From a virus: a stretch of 29,207 nt of DNA. Shown here in pieces: positions 1 to 9,134 of the stretch. The first letter of the stretch is position 1; the number at the start of each line of letters is the position of its first letter. Below the pieces are notes generated by a model. It saw nothing but the letters and a program-made list of their open reading frames with translations. It made no database searches and was not told where the DNA came from. A program made the translations under genes and the position numbers. The stretch lies in the IMG/VR virus record IMGVR_UViG_3300024261_000119, positions 1-29,207 of that record; one strand, given 5' to 3'.

Positions 1-1638
1 ATCACAAACTACTTTGAAGTCTGTGAGTCCTCTACGTCCCTGTACTTCCCTCAAAAAAGGAGTAACAATATTAACAAATTGTGACCTTGTGAATTCATCA
101 TTGAATTCAAACAACATTGCTTTAGCCGCAACAGCAATTGCTTTCTCAAGAACAATGAATAACCTACGAACATTAATACGATCAAATGCTGTTGGTGTAA
201 TTTGCATAGTTCTATCACCAAAAAGAATAACACCAGCACCCTGTTGTGTCGTAATAGGATTAATACCTAGTTGATAAATCTCATCACGATCTGGTTTTGT
301 TGGTTCCCAAGAAGATTTTACAATATTTTTAATTACACCTCTTGTCAAACCAGCAGGTGACCACCAAGCATCATTCGTGAAATCAGTTCTTGCACAAAGA
401 CCAGCAATGTCACCGTTCATTGGAACATAAACAAAAATGTCACGATAACGATCATATTGATATTTCCATGCACCATCCATAATAGCATAATTAGAAGAAC
501 CGAGTGCAGTACTATCTGCTTTAAGTGCAGTTACTGCTGCATCGTTACTAGCAGGAGTAACAACAGATGCTCTGTTAGGAGATACAAATGCAACACAATC
601 TTTTCGTTTTGATGCAATATTGTCAATGATGTGACTTCCAACAACAGTGCTACCAGCACCAGACATTATCAGAGTAACATCAACAGTATCAGCATCCACA
701 TAAAGATCATATGCCGCTGTTAAATCAGCATTAACTAAATCAGAACCATCAAGACCGGCAGTTAAACTACCACCAATAATCTGATCTGCTGCAGCAGCTG
801 CATTTAATCTTTTAAAAGTTGTACCAGATTTACTTGCACCTGCATCAGCTGCTGGAGAGGCATCAAGTGAAGATTCGGTAATTTTATTTCTGGAACCTAA
901 CCAAATATACTTTGATTCATTTCTCAAAACATTTCCTACATAATTTGATGAACCATTAAATTTTTTCGCATCAATTGCTTTACTTACATAACCATGTGCT
1001 TCTACTACTTCTCCAGGCTCACCCGTAAACAAACCATCCTCATCAATAACAAGAACGTGCATTTCATCATTTGATCCACCAACAGAAGCAACGTCAGCAG
1101 ATGTTGCAGGAGCACTGTCAAAAGATGCTAAGAATAATTTTTGGTCTGTTGTTCTTGCACCTGCTGCTGTTCCTTCGGCTGTTGCCCAACCTGTTCCATC
1201 TAGTGCAATCGCTTTTAAACTATTTCCTCTTACGCCGGGATATTTGGCAATGAATAATGTGTCACCAGCTGTTAAAGCACTGAGATCACTTTCATAATCA
1301 TCTCCATTTTGTACAACTGTACTATTTGTTCCAGTAAAACCAGCGTTATCATCTCCAACTACAGAGTTTCTTGCATCGTCTTTAACATTTCTAACTACCA
1401 AAAGATTATTTGAATATGCTAGGTAATTAGCAGCTGACCAAAAATGTTCAAACGTATTAGTGGTTGGTTCACCGAATGTTTTTACTAAATCATTTTCTGT
1501 TGTAATTCTTACTCTTTCTAAAACTGGGCCCCATTGAAATTGACCCGCTACTGCACCAATACTTGTTGCAACATTAGGTACTACAGTAGTTAAATCTCTT
1601 TCAGTAACTACTACGCCTGGGCTGACTTGAAATGGCAT
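1..1638 (-). CDS. 18: Tail sheath protein gp18 (C-terminus cut by window edge)
   Basis: The frame opens at an ATG at 1638 and stays open for 546 codons to base 1, so the C-terminus lies outside the window. The N-terminus MPFQVSPGVVVTERDLTTVV is the typical start of T4-like sheath proteins. The distal part contains WWSPAGLTRG, an aspartate-rich segment before QLGINPI, and GVILFGDRTM, which are hallmarks of the conserved sheath domain in contractile tails. The middle (roughly residues 150-330) is rich in Ala, Ser and Asp and corresponds to the surface-exposed variable domains. The protein polymerises around the tail tube and contracts on infection. The start is preceded by AAAGGAG at good spacing. 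It follows terminase gene 17 by 64 bases, the same order as in T4. Confidence 0.95.
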   Translation of the reverse strand, partial: MPFQVSPGVVVTERDLTTVVPNVATSIGAVAGQFQWGPVLERVRITTENDLVKTFGEPTTNTFEHFWSAANYLAYSNNLLVVRNVKDDARNSVVGDDNAGFTGTNSTVVQNGDDYESDLSALTAGDTLFIAKYPGVRGNSLKAIALDGTGWATAEGTAAGARTTDQKLFLASFDSAPATSADVASVGGSNDEMHVLVIDEDGLFTGEPGEVVEAHGYVSKAIDAKKFNGSSNYVGNVLRNESKYIWLGSRNKITESSLDASPAADAGASKSGTTFKRLNAAAAADQIIGGSLTAGLDGSDLVNADLTAAYDLYVDADTVDVTLIMSGAGSTVVGSHIIDNIASKRKDCVAFVSPNRASVVTPASNDAAVTALKADSTALGSSNYAIMDGAWKYQYDRYRDIFVYVPMNGDIAGLCARTDFTNDAWWSPAGLTRGVIKNIVKSSWEPTKPDRDEIYQLGINPITTQQGAGVILFGDRTMQITPTAFDRINVRRLFIVLEKAIAVAAKAMLFEFNDEFTRSQFVNIVTPFLREVQGRRGLTDFKVVCD

Positions 1639-1702
1639 TTTAATTCTCCTTTACAATTAATTACATTTTTTATATTAATATATTTTTCATCAATTGCATA
1701 AT

Positions 1703-3319
1703 TTAATTTACTGTTTCCCATATTGTTCCATCTGAATCTATCTCATATTCTTTCTGATTTAATCCATTATCAATAACACCAAAAGGTGTCGTTAAATCTT
1801 CTAATTGATTCATTTGATTTTGATATAAATTATCTCTTATATTTTGATTACTTAAATCTTTAAAATATTGTTGGTCTATTAACCAAGCAAATAAAACTAA
1901 AGTGATTACCAAATCATCATTAGTTCCCTCTTCGCCTGAAAAGGATTCACCAATAGCAATAAAGGTTGTTAGTTCTGTTATAATATCATAATCATTAAAT
2001 AAAAGTTTATTTTCTTCAATTAGTGATTTTAAGTTTGAACAACCCAACTTTTTCATTGTTTTGGTTGTTCTTACACCAAATGCAGATTCTCTCTTAGCAC
2101 CACTACTTAATTGCTGTCCATGCCTACCATACCATGATGTTGAATATAAATGCTCATACTCTAAATCATGGTGTAAAACGTCAGCAACTTGAGAACCAAT
2201 GTCATTTATTTCTACTAAAACATATGCATAATTATATCTCTTTCCAATAGTATTTATAATATTGGGAAAGTGTAGGGGTGCGACGGTGTTATTTCGGTAT
2301 TTAGCCACTATTTTGTACGGAATTTCGGTAATATCAAACACCGAAAAGGCGGAATAGTCCTGTCCTTGACCTCTAGCTACGTCAACGGTGATAGTATATG
2401 TATGTCCATCAACCGGCTCTTCATGTACGTCTAACCCATCTCTAGTGAATAATGGTGCATTATATGACATTTCTTGCAGTCTTTCGGTAGAAATCAGAGT
2501 ATTTGTAGAACCTAAAAACTCTGCTTCATACTCCTGTCTGAAAGCATCTTCACCAATAGTCGATACAGTTCTCTTATACCATTCGTCATCTCGGCCCGGA
2601 ACATTTGACCAATGAACCTTGAAAGGAAAAAATGTATTATTTCCCTCTTCAGCATCATTCCAGAATTTATAGAATAGATTAAATCCGTTTGGAGTAGATA
2701 CAATAATAACCTTTGTTTCTTTACCAGACGAAATTGTAGGGTAAACTGAGCGAATAAATTCGTTTGCAATATGTCTCTGAACATGAGCAAATTCATCTAG
2801 GAGAATACAAGAAAATGAAAATCCACGAATAGCACTTGAAGATGTGGAAGAAGCAATAACTTTACTTCCATTCTCAAGTTCCATAGAACCTTTATTCCAT
2901 TCTCTTAAACCTTGCTGGAGAAACTTTGGGAGATGCTGATAGGATGTTTGAACACGGCCGAGGATTTCACGAGCAGTGATTGCCTTGTTAGCTAGAATAC
3001 CAACAATTTTTTCTTGATTAAAAAGAATATAGTGTAATAACCAACCGATAGTAGTTGTAGTTTTACCAACCTGTCTACCTGTTTTTACAATGACATTTCT
3101 ATTTTCTGTTATAGCGTTTACTAAGTTTTTTTGAAAATCATACATCTTAAAAGGAACAAGGCCTTCATCAACGTGCACAATCTTCACATAATTTTCTAAA
3201 AAATAGATAGGATCATCTTTACACTTAATGTATTCCTCTATCTCTTTTTTAGTAAACTTATGTGGTACACCTAAACCTTTTAAAAGGTTATTTCCTAAAT
3301 AGGAATTATCTTCTGGCAT
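1703..3319 (-). CDS. 17: Terminase large subunit gp17 (packaging ATPase and nuclease)
   Basis: This 538 aa protein is the motor that pumps DNA into the prohead and cuts the concatemer. The N-terminal ATPase shows a Walker A motif TGRQVGKTT near residues 80-88, a Walker B motif CILLDEF near 171-177 with the catalytic Glu after the Asp, and a coupling motif STPNG near 208-212. The C-terminal RNase H-like nuclease has Asp313 in TVDVARG, Asp321, Glu370 in VLVEINDIG and the NDDL pair near 467-470, matching the three catalytic acidic positions of T4 gp17. T4 gp17 is longer (about 610 aa). The gene starts one base after the stop of gene 16, so the two are probably translationally coupled. Confidence 0.97.
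   Translation of the reverse strand: MPEDNSYLGNNLLKGLGVPHKFTKKEIEEYIKCKDDPIYFLENYVKIVHVDEGLVPFKMYDFQKNLVNAITENRNVIVKTGRQVGKTTTTIGWLLHYILFNQEKIVGILANKAITAREILGRVQTSYQHLPKFLQQGLREWNKGSMELENGSKVIASSTSSSAIRGFSFSCILLDEFAHVQRHIANEFIRSVYPTISSGKETKVIIVSTPNGFNLFYKFWNDAEEGNNTFFPFKVHWSNVPGRDDEWYKRTVSTIGEDAFRQEYEAEFLGSTNTLISTERLQEMSYNAPLFTRDGLDVHEEPVDGHTYTITVDVARGQGQDYSAFSVFDITEIPYKIVAKYRNNTVAPLHFPNIINTIGKRYNYAYVLVEINDIGSQVADVLHHDLEYEHLYSTSWYGRHGQQLSSGAKRESAFGVRTTKTMKKLGCSNLKSLIEENKLLFNDYDIITELTTFIAIGESFSGEEGTNDDLVITLVLFAWLIDQQYFKDLSNQNIRDNLYQNQMNQLEDLTTPFGVIDNGLNQKEYEIDSDGTIWETVN
2251..2258 (-). promoter_or_regulatory. Possible internal late-promoter octamer in gene 17
   Basis: The minus strand reads TATAAATA, the T4 late-promoter core, inside the terminase coding sequence and about 610 bases before gene 18. 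T4-like phages do use intragenic late promoters. The same octamer also occurs by chance in AT-rich coding repeats of this window (for example 21743-21750 and 21869-21876), so this is weak. Confidence 0.2.
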
Positions 3320-3320
3320 A

Positions 3321-3734
3321 TTATTTTTTCTTTTTCATTTCAAGAAGTTTTTGAAGTTCGGAAGTGCTACCAATGAAAAGATTATTTTCATTCTTCGTAG
3401 GTTTATTTGTTCCTTCTACTTCTTTCTTGGTTTTTTGTAATATCAAAAGTTCTTTAGTTGTTGCAGCTAAAGAATTCATAAGTTGGGTTGCAACCTCAAA
3501 TGCTCTAGGTTGTTCACCTTCTTTTGCAATAGCTAATAATTCTACTAGTGCTTCATTTCCTTTTTCAATAATGTTATGATACTGATCCCTTGAGAAATCA
3601 TAGTCACTTGTTAAGTCAGTAGTTGTTGTTTCTACTGCTGGTGCTTTCTGTATTTCTTTAGGTTCTTCAATATCAATAATATCATCTGCAATATCTAAAA
3701 TATCATTCAGTTGTTTTACAGTTTCTTTTTTCAT
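3321..3734 (-). CDS. 16: Terminase small subunit gp16
   Basis: This 137 aa, strongly charged helical protein matches T4-like gp16 in its central segment. DYDFSRDQYHNIIEKGNEAL is followed by PRAFEVATQLMNSLAATTKEL, which aligns by eye with the T4 type pattern DY..AR...L...G..A......A....HPRAFEV...L. The N-terminus is acidic (DIADDIIDIEEP) and the C-terminus is lysine-rich. The small subunit forms a ring that regulates gp17 and selects DNA for packaging. It lies directly before gene 17, as expected. Translation starts at the ATG at 3734, 9 bases after the stop of the 264 aa gene. Confidence 0.9.
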   Translation of the reverse strand: MKKETVKQLNDILDIADDIIDIEEPKEIQKAPAVETTTTDLTSDYDFSRDQYHNIIEKGNEALVELLAIAKEGEQPRAFEVATQLMNSLAATTKELLILQKTKKEVEGTNKPTKNENNLFIGSTSELQKLLEMKKKK

Positions 3735-3743
3735 AAAATCTCA

Positions 3744-4538
3744 TTAAGGATTATCAACTAATATAACATCAAATACTGAACCAGCTGCACAAGTGTTTCC
3801 TGCTTTTCCCTGAATTTCAATATCTGTTTTTTCAGGAAATCTAAGAGGAACAGGATAATCATATGTAACTGGAACACCAAAAGTTCCAAACAATCCTTTT
3901 GTTAAAAAAGCACCACCAAATTCTCTAACAACTAACTTAAATAATACATCTGTATTTTTAGAAGGTGATGCTTGAAGTTTCATTAAGTAACCAGTTTTTC
4001 CAGCTGGTACTGTGTAAACTGCCATTAAAGTCTGTCCGTTTCCTTCCAATATCTCTGCTCTATTTGCACCATCAATTTGAATCTCAATTTTACCAACATT
4101 AGTAGATTGACCTGTTGCTGGAACTTTTACTAATGCTCGATACACTCTAAAAAACAACTGTGTTCCAGCTGAACCACCTATTGTAATATCTTCTTCTATA
4201 GGAAGATAGTTTGCATCTAAACCCTGTATATTGATTACTGCACCATCATCCGATGAATCATCACTTGTTACTGTTGCAATAGTTGCGGTTGATGCATATG
4301 TATAAATACCACCAGCATTCCAAATTGTATGATATCCACTACCAACACCTATGTTTGACGAAAATCCAAATTTATTAATATGTGAATAGCCTGTAAGTTC
4401 TCCAGCAGCAATCGGAATATTAGCTGAAGCACCAAAACTATTAGAAATATTACCATCCTCATCAGCAATCATTACTACTTCAAAGTTGGTAGTGTCCGGC
4501 GGCCTATACGATTGTTGGTCTATTCTCCATTGTGCCAT
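3744..4538 (-). CDS. Uncharacterised virion structural protein between genes 15 and 16
   Basis: This is a 264 aa protein without a match to a T4 gene at this position. It starts MAQWRIDQQSYRPPDTTNFE, has a glycine-rich N-terminal third (around SSNIGVGSGYHTIWNAGG), then alternating beta-type segments and no membrane span. In marine T4-like phages I recall similar proteins being annotated only as virion structural proteins. Composition and location between the sheath terminator and terminase genes fit a neck, head-decoration or tail role, but the sequence does not show which. The start has a clear AGGAG ribosome binding site 9 bases upstream. Confidence 0.8.
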   Translation of the reverse strand: MAQWRIDQQSYRPPDTTNFEVVMIADEDGNISNSFGASANIPIAAGELTGYSHINKFGFSSNIGVGSGYHTIWNAGGIYTYASTATIATVTSDDSSDDGAVINIQGLDANYLPIEEDITIGGSAGTQLFFRVYRALVKVPATGQSTNVGKIEIQIDGANRAEILEGNGQTLMAVYTVPAGKTGYLMKLQASPSKNTDVLFKLVVREFGGAFLTKGLFGTFGVPVTYDYPVPLRFPEKTDIEIQGKAGNTCAAGSVFDVILVDNP

Positions 4539-4561
4539 AGTATTATTCTCCTATATATCTC

Positions 4562-5575
4562 CTATAAATCAGTTATTGTTGTTGTAGTATTTCTTGGTGC
4601 ATCATCAGGGTCAGCAGTTTCTGGGTCTGGTTTAATATCAATATTAACTAACTGAATATCATCATCATTAAAACTTGTTCCAGAATTAACATCTACTTCT
4701 CTGATTATTCCAATATCAGATGTTGGGCCATACAGATATCCTTGGACTGTAAATGATAGAGTATGAGTTAAAGACCTTCTAGTAAGAAAATCACCCTCAT
4801 AATCATCCTCTGTTGAAATGCCGTTTAACACAATAGGTATGTCTCTTTTAATACCAAGTGTTTTCATTTCATTTAGAGTAACATGATACTCTGGTGTAAA
4901 ATATGGTAAAATCTGTTCTAGTATCTGAGCTCCATCATCACTATTCTTAACCATGATAGATAAATCAATCTCAAAGTTATATGGTACAGGTGTATAAGCT
5001 GTAACTAAAGTATTAAGATTAGCATCAAGATTTGATTTTGCTGTTGCAGTTACACCACCTGCTGGTGCATCAGCTATAGTAACAGTCGGTGTATTTTCAT
5101 ATTGTGTTCCTGCAACATCAAGGGTTATAGAAGTTACAACACCTTCGGTAATCGTTGATGTAGCCGTTGCTGTTATTCCAGTTGACGATGACGGAGGTGC
5201 TTCAATTGTTATTGCAGGTGCTACTGTATAACCAGAACCACCATTTATTATTTCAATATTATCAAGATTACCAAGAGGTTTTATTTCTTTTATTTTTTTC
5301 GTTGTCTGTAATTTTCTTGTTGCATCATACGTCATTGTTGTTATTTCAAATGACAATCTTGGAAGTCTAATACCAACAGTTTCTTTTTCTTCATCAATAG
5401 GCCCTTCTAATTTTGTTAGGTATTTCTGTGCAGGGCCATATGAAATAGGAACTTTAAATTCACTTTGAACATCACCGTCTGATTCTACTCTCTTTACTTT
5501 TATATCATTGAATACTGTACCAAATAATATAACAATATTTCTGATATTCTTATTGTAAAAATATTTTCCAAACAT
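4562..5575 (-). CDS. 15: Tail sheath stabiliser and completion protein gp15, with an inserted repeat domain
   Basis: The N-terminus MFGKYFYNKNIRNIVILFGT and the segments VPISYGPAQKYLTKLEGPID, ILEQILPYFTPEYHVTLNEM and LTRRSLTHTLSFTVQGYLYG follow the T4 gp15 pattern. The protein caps the top of the contracted or extended tail and joins it to the neck. I chose the ATG at 5575 because its A is also the last base of the gene 14 stop codon (TAATG), with GAGGGAGA upstream; a longer ATG-initiated reading from 5596 lacks these features. The product is about 337 aa against 272 in T4. The excess is an insert of about 85 residues (roughly 105-190) with two degenerate GGSGYT..P.ITI-type repeats. Confidence 0.9.
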   Translation of the reverse strand: MFGKYFYNKNIRNIVILFGTVFNDIKVKRVESDGDVQSEFKVPISYGPAQKYLTKLEGPIDEEKETVGIRLPRLSFEITTMTYDATRKLQTTKKIKEIKPLGNLDNIEIINGGSGYTVAPAITIEAPPSSSTGITATATSTITEGVVTSITLDVAGTQYENTPTVTIADAPAGGVTATAKSNLDANLNTLVTAYTPVPYNFEIDLSIMVKNSDDGAQILEQILPYFTPEYHVTLNEMKTLGIKRDIPIVLNGISTEDDYEGDFLTRRSLTHTLSFTVQGYLYGPTSDIGIIREVDVNSGTSFNDDDIQLVNIDIKPDPETADPDDAPRNTTTTITDL

Positions 5576-6429
5576 TATAAGTCTCCCTCGCTCCACGGAT
5601 CAACTTCACTGAAATCTAAAATATTATCTCCATCAGTTTCAAATATTTTATTATCATCATATTCAGTAGATGAACTAACTTGATCGTCAACAGAAATTAA
5701 ATCAAGTGAAGTATTACTTTTAGCACCTACAACATCTGTGCCGGTTGCAAATGAACCTGATACTCTATAAACATTCAATTTATTTCCTTCTTGACTTGCA
5801 ACTTTAGCAGTAACAACTGAGGTAGCTATTGATGAACCTTGAAATACTATCTCACTAACTTGATATGCTTCTGAACCAGCCAATGTTAATTCAATTGTAG
5901 TTGAATTCTCTCTTTCGATTTTATCAAATATAGCACCCTGTTCAATTTCTTCAATATCAAAAACTTGATTACTATATCTAAATAACTCACAAGTCAATTC
6001 ATATACTGTATTTTTTCCTAAACTATAAAAAGGTTTTTCGTGTTCAACAAATTTAATTTCGTATAAACCTTTTCCAAGAGGAAAATAAATCAAGTCACCT
6101 TCTTTTGGTGCAGCATTAAAAACTTCTTCTGTAAATCTTTCTTTATTTACAATCAATATTAATTCATCTTGAACATCCAATCCAAATTTTGAAACCATAT
6201 CACCAGCACCACCAAAACCTTCAGGTGTGTTTATATACATCTCAACTTCTCTTGTTTTAGTAAATTTAGATAATGCATCTTCATTAAGAATATCATCACG
6301 TTTTACTTCTGTTCTTTCAAGATACAATACATCAATTCCATTTATTTGAATTACTTCTTTGGTTAAACTATTAAGTAATTCTTGTTGTGGAAATGAATTG
6401 AAATTTTTAAAAAATTGATTAGTTGGCAT
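5575..6429 (-). CDS. 14: Neck protein gp14
   Basis: This 284 aa protein begins MPTNQFFKNFNSFPQQELLN and contains INGIDVLYLERTEVKRDDIL and the segment around YINTPEGFGGAGDMVSKFGL, all typical of T4-like gp14. It works with gp13 to complete the filled head and attach the tail. Residues roughly 190-250 (around FQGSSIATSVVTAKV and GSFATGTDVVGAKS) look like a separate small beta module between the conserved core and an acidic C-terminus. The gene starts one base after the stop of gene 13 and its own stop overlaps the gene 15 start by one base, so 13, 14 and 15 are likely translationally coupled. Confidence 0.9.
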   Translation of the reverse strand: MPTNQFFKNFNSFPQQELLNSLTKEVIQINGIDVLYLERTEVKRDDILNEDALSKFTKTREVEMYINTPEGFGGAGDMVSKFGLDVQDELILIVNKERFTEEVFNAAPKEGDLIYFPLGKGLYEIKFVEHEKPFYSLGKNTVYELTCELFRYSNQVFDIEEIEQGAIFDKIERENSTTIELTLAGSEAYQVSEIVFQGSSIATSVVTAKVASQEGNKLNVYRVSGSFATGTDVVGAKSNTSLDLISVDDQVSSSTEYDDNKIFETDGDNILDFSEVDPWSEGDL

Positions 6430-6430
6430 A

Positions 6431-7198
6431 TTAACCTACATATCCATCTGCTGGAAGTTCATATTTAAGACTTACTTCTTCTTCTATCTGTCTTATTTCT
6501 TCAACAGCTTCATCATAAATTGTTTTACCATCAAGTGTAATACCGCCTGGCAATACAACACCTTGAAACTTTTTCAGATTCTCTCCCCATTGTCTTTTGA
6601 TTAAAGCGGTTGTATATTTTTTCAAAAACATATCATTCCAAACTTCTGGATAAACAGCAGGGTCTAATGCTCTATAAGCTTCAATAACTAAAATATCATC
6701 TACACTAAATTTTTTTGACCAATCAGCTTCTAAATAAACTCTATTCTGTTTTCTATTAAACATCATCGTTGGTGCAATAGAAAACAATTGTTCGATTTCA
6801 GAAAAATTTGTTAATGTCATACTCCATTGAATCAATGAAGAACCAGAAAAATTATTTAAGTCGTTTAGTCTTAACTGATACTCTTCATTAAAAAACCCAC
6901 CCTGAAACGAATCAAAACTAGGAATAGGTAATACCCTAACAACACTAATAACAGGCCCACCATCAGGTGATACAGGATCACCCATAGGAATATATTCATT
7001 GTCAATATCAGTTTGTGTAATAATGTGTTTTAGAAAAACTTTTTCCACACCATCAAAATGATATTCTTGAAAAAATTCTAATGAATCATCAACTCTTTCA
7101 TCTAGCTGATCGTCATCTATATTGATTTCAATTACAGGTTGTCCTAATCTCCTTAAACAATAATCTATCAATCCCTGTCTTGAAGTTACACTAGCCAT
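6431..7198 (-). CDS. 13: Neck protein gp13
   Basis: This 255 aa protein starts MASVTSRQGLIDYCLRRLGQ and continues with PVIEINIDDDQLDERVDDSL and EFFQEYHFDGVEKVFLKH, the conserved N-terminal helical region of T4-like gp13. It contains the KYTTALIKRQWGENLKKFQG segment and ends in a helix-rich tail (VEEIRQIEEEVSLKYELPADGYVG). It helps seal the head and form the collar. A ribosome binding site AAAGGAAAA precedes the ATG. It opens the gene 13-14-15 group. Confidence 0.92.
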   Translation of the reverse strand: MASVTSRQGLIDYCLRRLGQPVIEINIDDDQLDERVDDSLEFFQEYHFDGVEKVFLKHIITQTDIDNEYIPMGDPVSPDGGPVISVVRVLPIPSFDSFQGGFFNEEYQLRLNDLNNFSGSSLIQWSMTLTNFSEIEQLFSIAPTMMFNRKQNRVYLEADWSKKFSVDDILVIEAYRALDPAVYPEVWNDMFLKKYTTALIKRQWGENLKKFQGVVLPGGITLDGKTIYDEAVEEIRQIEEEVSLKYELPADGYVG

Positions 7199-7213
7199 GC
7201 TATTTTCCTTTTA

Positions 7214-7468
7214 TTACTGTGGGGTGATTCCCATTGTTTCCACTTGCTTTAAAATATTTTCCTTATCTTCATTAGCAAGAAGTAGTTGTGCTTCAATCTG
7301 AACCATTTTTCCATTAAGTTCATTCACTTTATTTTGAAGAACATTGATGAGTTTTTGTGCATAATTCAATTGATTCTGCAATTGTTCTTTTGTTACTTCT
7401 GGATCAACATTTTGTTTTGCTAATGGTGCTCCTTGTGGTTTTTCAGTCGCTTCTTCTTTTTCAGCCAT
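7214..7468 (-). CDS. Small coiled-coil protein of unknown function
   Basis: This 84 aa polar protein has a disordered, charged N-terminus (MAEKEEATEKPQGAPLAKQ) followed from about residue 28 by a long heptad-like helix (QLQNQLNYAQKLINVLQNKV and onward). No catalytic motif or membrane span is seen. It sits 15 bases before gene 13 and is preceded by AAAGGAG, so it is probably expressed with the neck genes. It could be an assembly chaperone or virion component; this is inference from position and shape only. Confidence 0.75.
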   Translation of the reverse strand: MAEKEEATEKPQGAPLAKQNVDPEVTKEQLQNQLNYAQKLINVLQNKVNELNGKMVQIEAQLLLANEDKENILKQVETMGITPQ

Positions 7469-7506
7469 TTCATTAACTCCTTTAATATAGAATTATTAAA
7501 TTGATA

Positions 7507-7797
7507 TTATTTCCCTCTTTTTTTATTTGCAGATTCATCAGCTCTTGCAATACGTTCTTGATCCGCTTCTAAACCATACCTAGTTCTTATCATTGTATCA
7601 AGTTTTAAAATATCTGTTTGTAATACTCTTATTCTATCAATGAGTTGAACGAGTATATCTGTTTGATAACCTATCTTTCCTGTTAGTGAATCTTGTAACC
7701 ATTTTACAATTTTCCAAAAACCCCACCCAATCAATAGCAAACCAACAATCGGCACACCTAATTTTTCAATTAGGTCAGTGGTTTCGTTTAATTGCAT
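7507..7797 (-). CDS. Single-span membrane protein, holin-like
   Basis: This 96 aa protein has a short polar N-terminus, one hydrophobic segment at about residues 13-33 (LGVPIVGLLLIGWGFWKIVK) and then an amphipathic charged helix ending in basic residues. One membrane anchor plus a cytoplasmic helix resembles small BhlA/UviB-type holin-related proteins, but T4-type holins look different and no lysis gene adjoins it. It could equally be a membrane-anchored assembly factor. It is the first gene after the terminator at 7831-7871, with AGGT upstream as a weak ribosome binding site. Confidence 0.7.
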   Translation of the reverse strand: MQLNETTDLIEKLGVPIVGLLLIGWGFWKIVKWLQDSLTGKIGYQTDILVQLIDRIRVLQTDILKLDTMIRTRYGLEADQERIARADESANKKRGK

Positions 7798-7830
7798 TTC
7801 TTTTACCTATATGTAATATGTATAACTCCT

Positions 7831-7871
7831 AAAAAAAATAAAAGGGGACAGGGAAAATCCCCATCCCCTTT
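7831..7871 (-). terminator. Rho-independent terminator after the 407 aa fibre gene
   Basis: On the minus strand AAAGGGG pairs with CCCCTTT and, after a three-base internal loop, GGGA pairs with TCCC around a three-base loop. The hairpin (7841-7871) is followed by a long T tract (7831-7845 read on the minus strand). It lies about 40 bases after the stop of the fibre gene and separates the fibre block from the neck block. Confidence 0.85.
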
Positions 7872-7910
7872 CAGTGAATCTACTCATGTTGTTTCTAAAA
7901 TAAACTAAAC

Positions 7911-9134
7911 TTAGAAAGTACCGCCGTCCATAACGTCAGTCCATGCTGGAGCGCCATTAGAGTCGATAGCTAGTTTCTGTCCAGCAGAACCAGCTGTCAA
8001 TACTGTCATGTCAGCTGTACCAGCACCAACTAGGATGCCATTACTAGCAACAGCTTGAAGACCAGTACCACCAAGAGTTACAGGCATTTCAGACTGAACA
8101 CTCCATGTTCCACCTGATACTGTACCAACACCAGTTGAACTAGAGGTATCAATACCGAGTCCACCAAAAGTAGAAGAAACAATATCAGCATTCCATGTAC
8201 CAGTAGTGATTGTTCCTAAACCTGTGATATTGGTTTGAGAAGCAGTTGTCAATGTACCATCAATTTCGCCGAAAGCAACATTACCCAGAGAACCAGAGAA
8301 AACTTCAGAAGTATTAGTTGCGTCAGCAATATACTTGAATTTTGAATCTGAATCATCGTAACCAAACCAACCAGTTTTAGCAGCACCATCGTTGTATTTG
8401 AATTCAATACCACGGTCTTTATTATCGTCTGTACCATTCTCACCGATAACAAAAATTGGATCAGCAACAGAAACGGTTGTTGAATCAACAGTTGTTGTTG
8501 TACCAGTAACAGTCAAGTTACCTGAAATAGTAACATTATTTGTTAGACCGATTGTTACTGCAGCACTTTCAACACCATTTGCAGAAACAGCAATTTCATT
8601 TGAAGTACCTGTGATTGTTGAAATGTAGCTACCAGTTGTGTCTGTACCTAGAGCAACTGAATTAGCTTGTACTGTGTTAACTGAAACTGTACCATCAGTA
8701 GCAATAGAAACATCACCTGACAATGCTTTATTATCCCATGAATCTGTACCATCATAAATCAGCACGTGTCCACCTGCAGGAGCTGAGATATTTGTATCAG
8801 ATGCTGATGAAATAGCATTTGTTCCAGAAAGAACTTGACGATCAACATATGCTGTTGTTGCTAGTTTAGTTGAGTTATCATCTGCTGAAACTGTAGTTGC
8901 TGTAGGAGCTCCTGTTAGAACTGTGTTGTTTAGAATATCTGTAATGAAATCAGATGAATCTGTACCACCAATTTTACGCACAACAGCACCAGCTGATGTC
9001 ATATCACCAATGTACAAACAACCAGCACCACCACCTGTACCGTGGTCAACCCATGCCAATTCACCTTTTTCAAGTGATCCTGCAACAGGAGAATTTGAGC
9101 CAGACGACCTTCTAATTTGAATTTGATTAGCCAT
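7911..9134 (-). CDS. Tail fibre or adhesin-type structural protein (407 aa)
   Basis: The N-terminus MANQIQIRRSSGSNSPVAGS followed by LEKGELAWVD and CLYIGD resembles the small N-terminal domain found on many phage fibres (Mtd_N-like). The rest is a Gly, Thr, Ser and Ala-rich beta-repeat protein with no Cys-rich or enzymatic motif. It carries the cassette DNSTKLATTAYVD also found in the 275 aa fibre at 21474-22301, and repeats of LGTITTGTWNADI type. It ends DGGTF, similar to DGGVF on the neighbouring 76 aa protein. A strong terminator follows. Most likely a fibre or whisker-like appendage. Confidence 0.8.
   Translation of the reverse strand: MANQIQIRRSSGSNSPVAGSLEKGELAWVDHGTGGGAGCLYIGDMTSAGAVVRKIGGTDSSDFITDILNNTVLTGAPTATTVSADDNSTKLATTAYVDRQVLSGTNAISSASDTNISAPAGGHVLIYDGTDSWDNKALSGDVSIATDGTVSVNTVQANSVALGTDTTGSYISTITGTSNEIAVSANGVESAAVTIGLTNNVTISGNLTVTGTTTTVDSTTVSVADPIFVIGENGTDDNKDRGIEFKYNDGAAKTGWFGYDDSDSKFKYIADATNTSEVFSGSLGNVAFGEIDGTLTTASQTNITGLGTITTGTWNADIVSSTFGGLGIDTSSSTGVGTVSGGTWSVQSEMPVTLGGTGLQAVASNGILVGAGTADMTVLTAGSAGQKLAIDSNGAPAWTDVMDGGTF

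Noticed and set aside
4301-4308. TATAAATA on the plus strand, a possible late promoter
   Set aside because: It would point away from all genes in the window and lies inside a minus-strand coding sequence, so it is probably chance.
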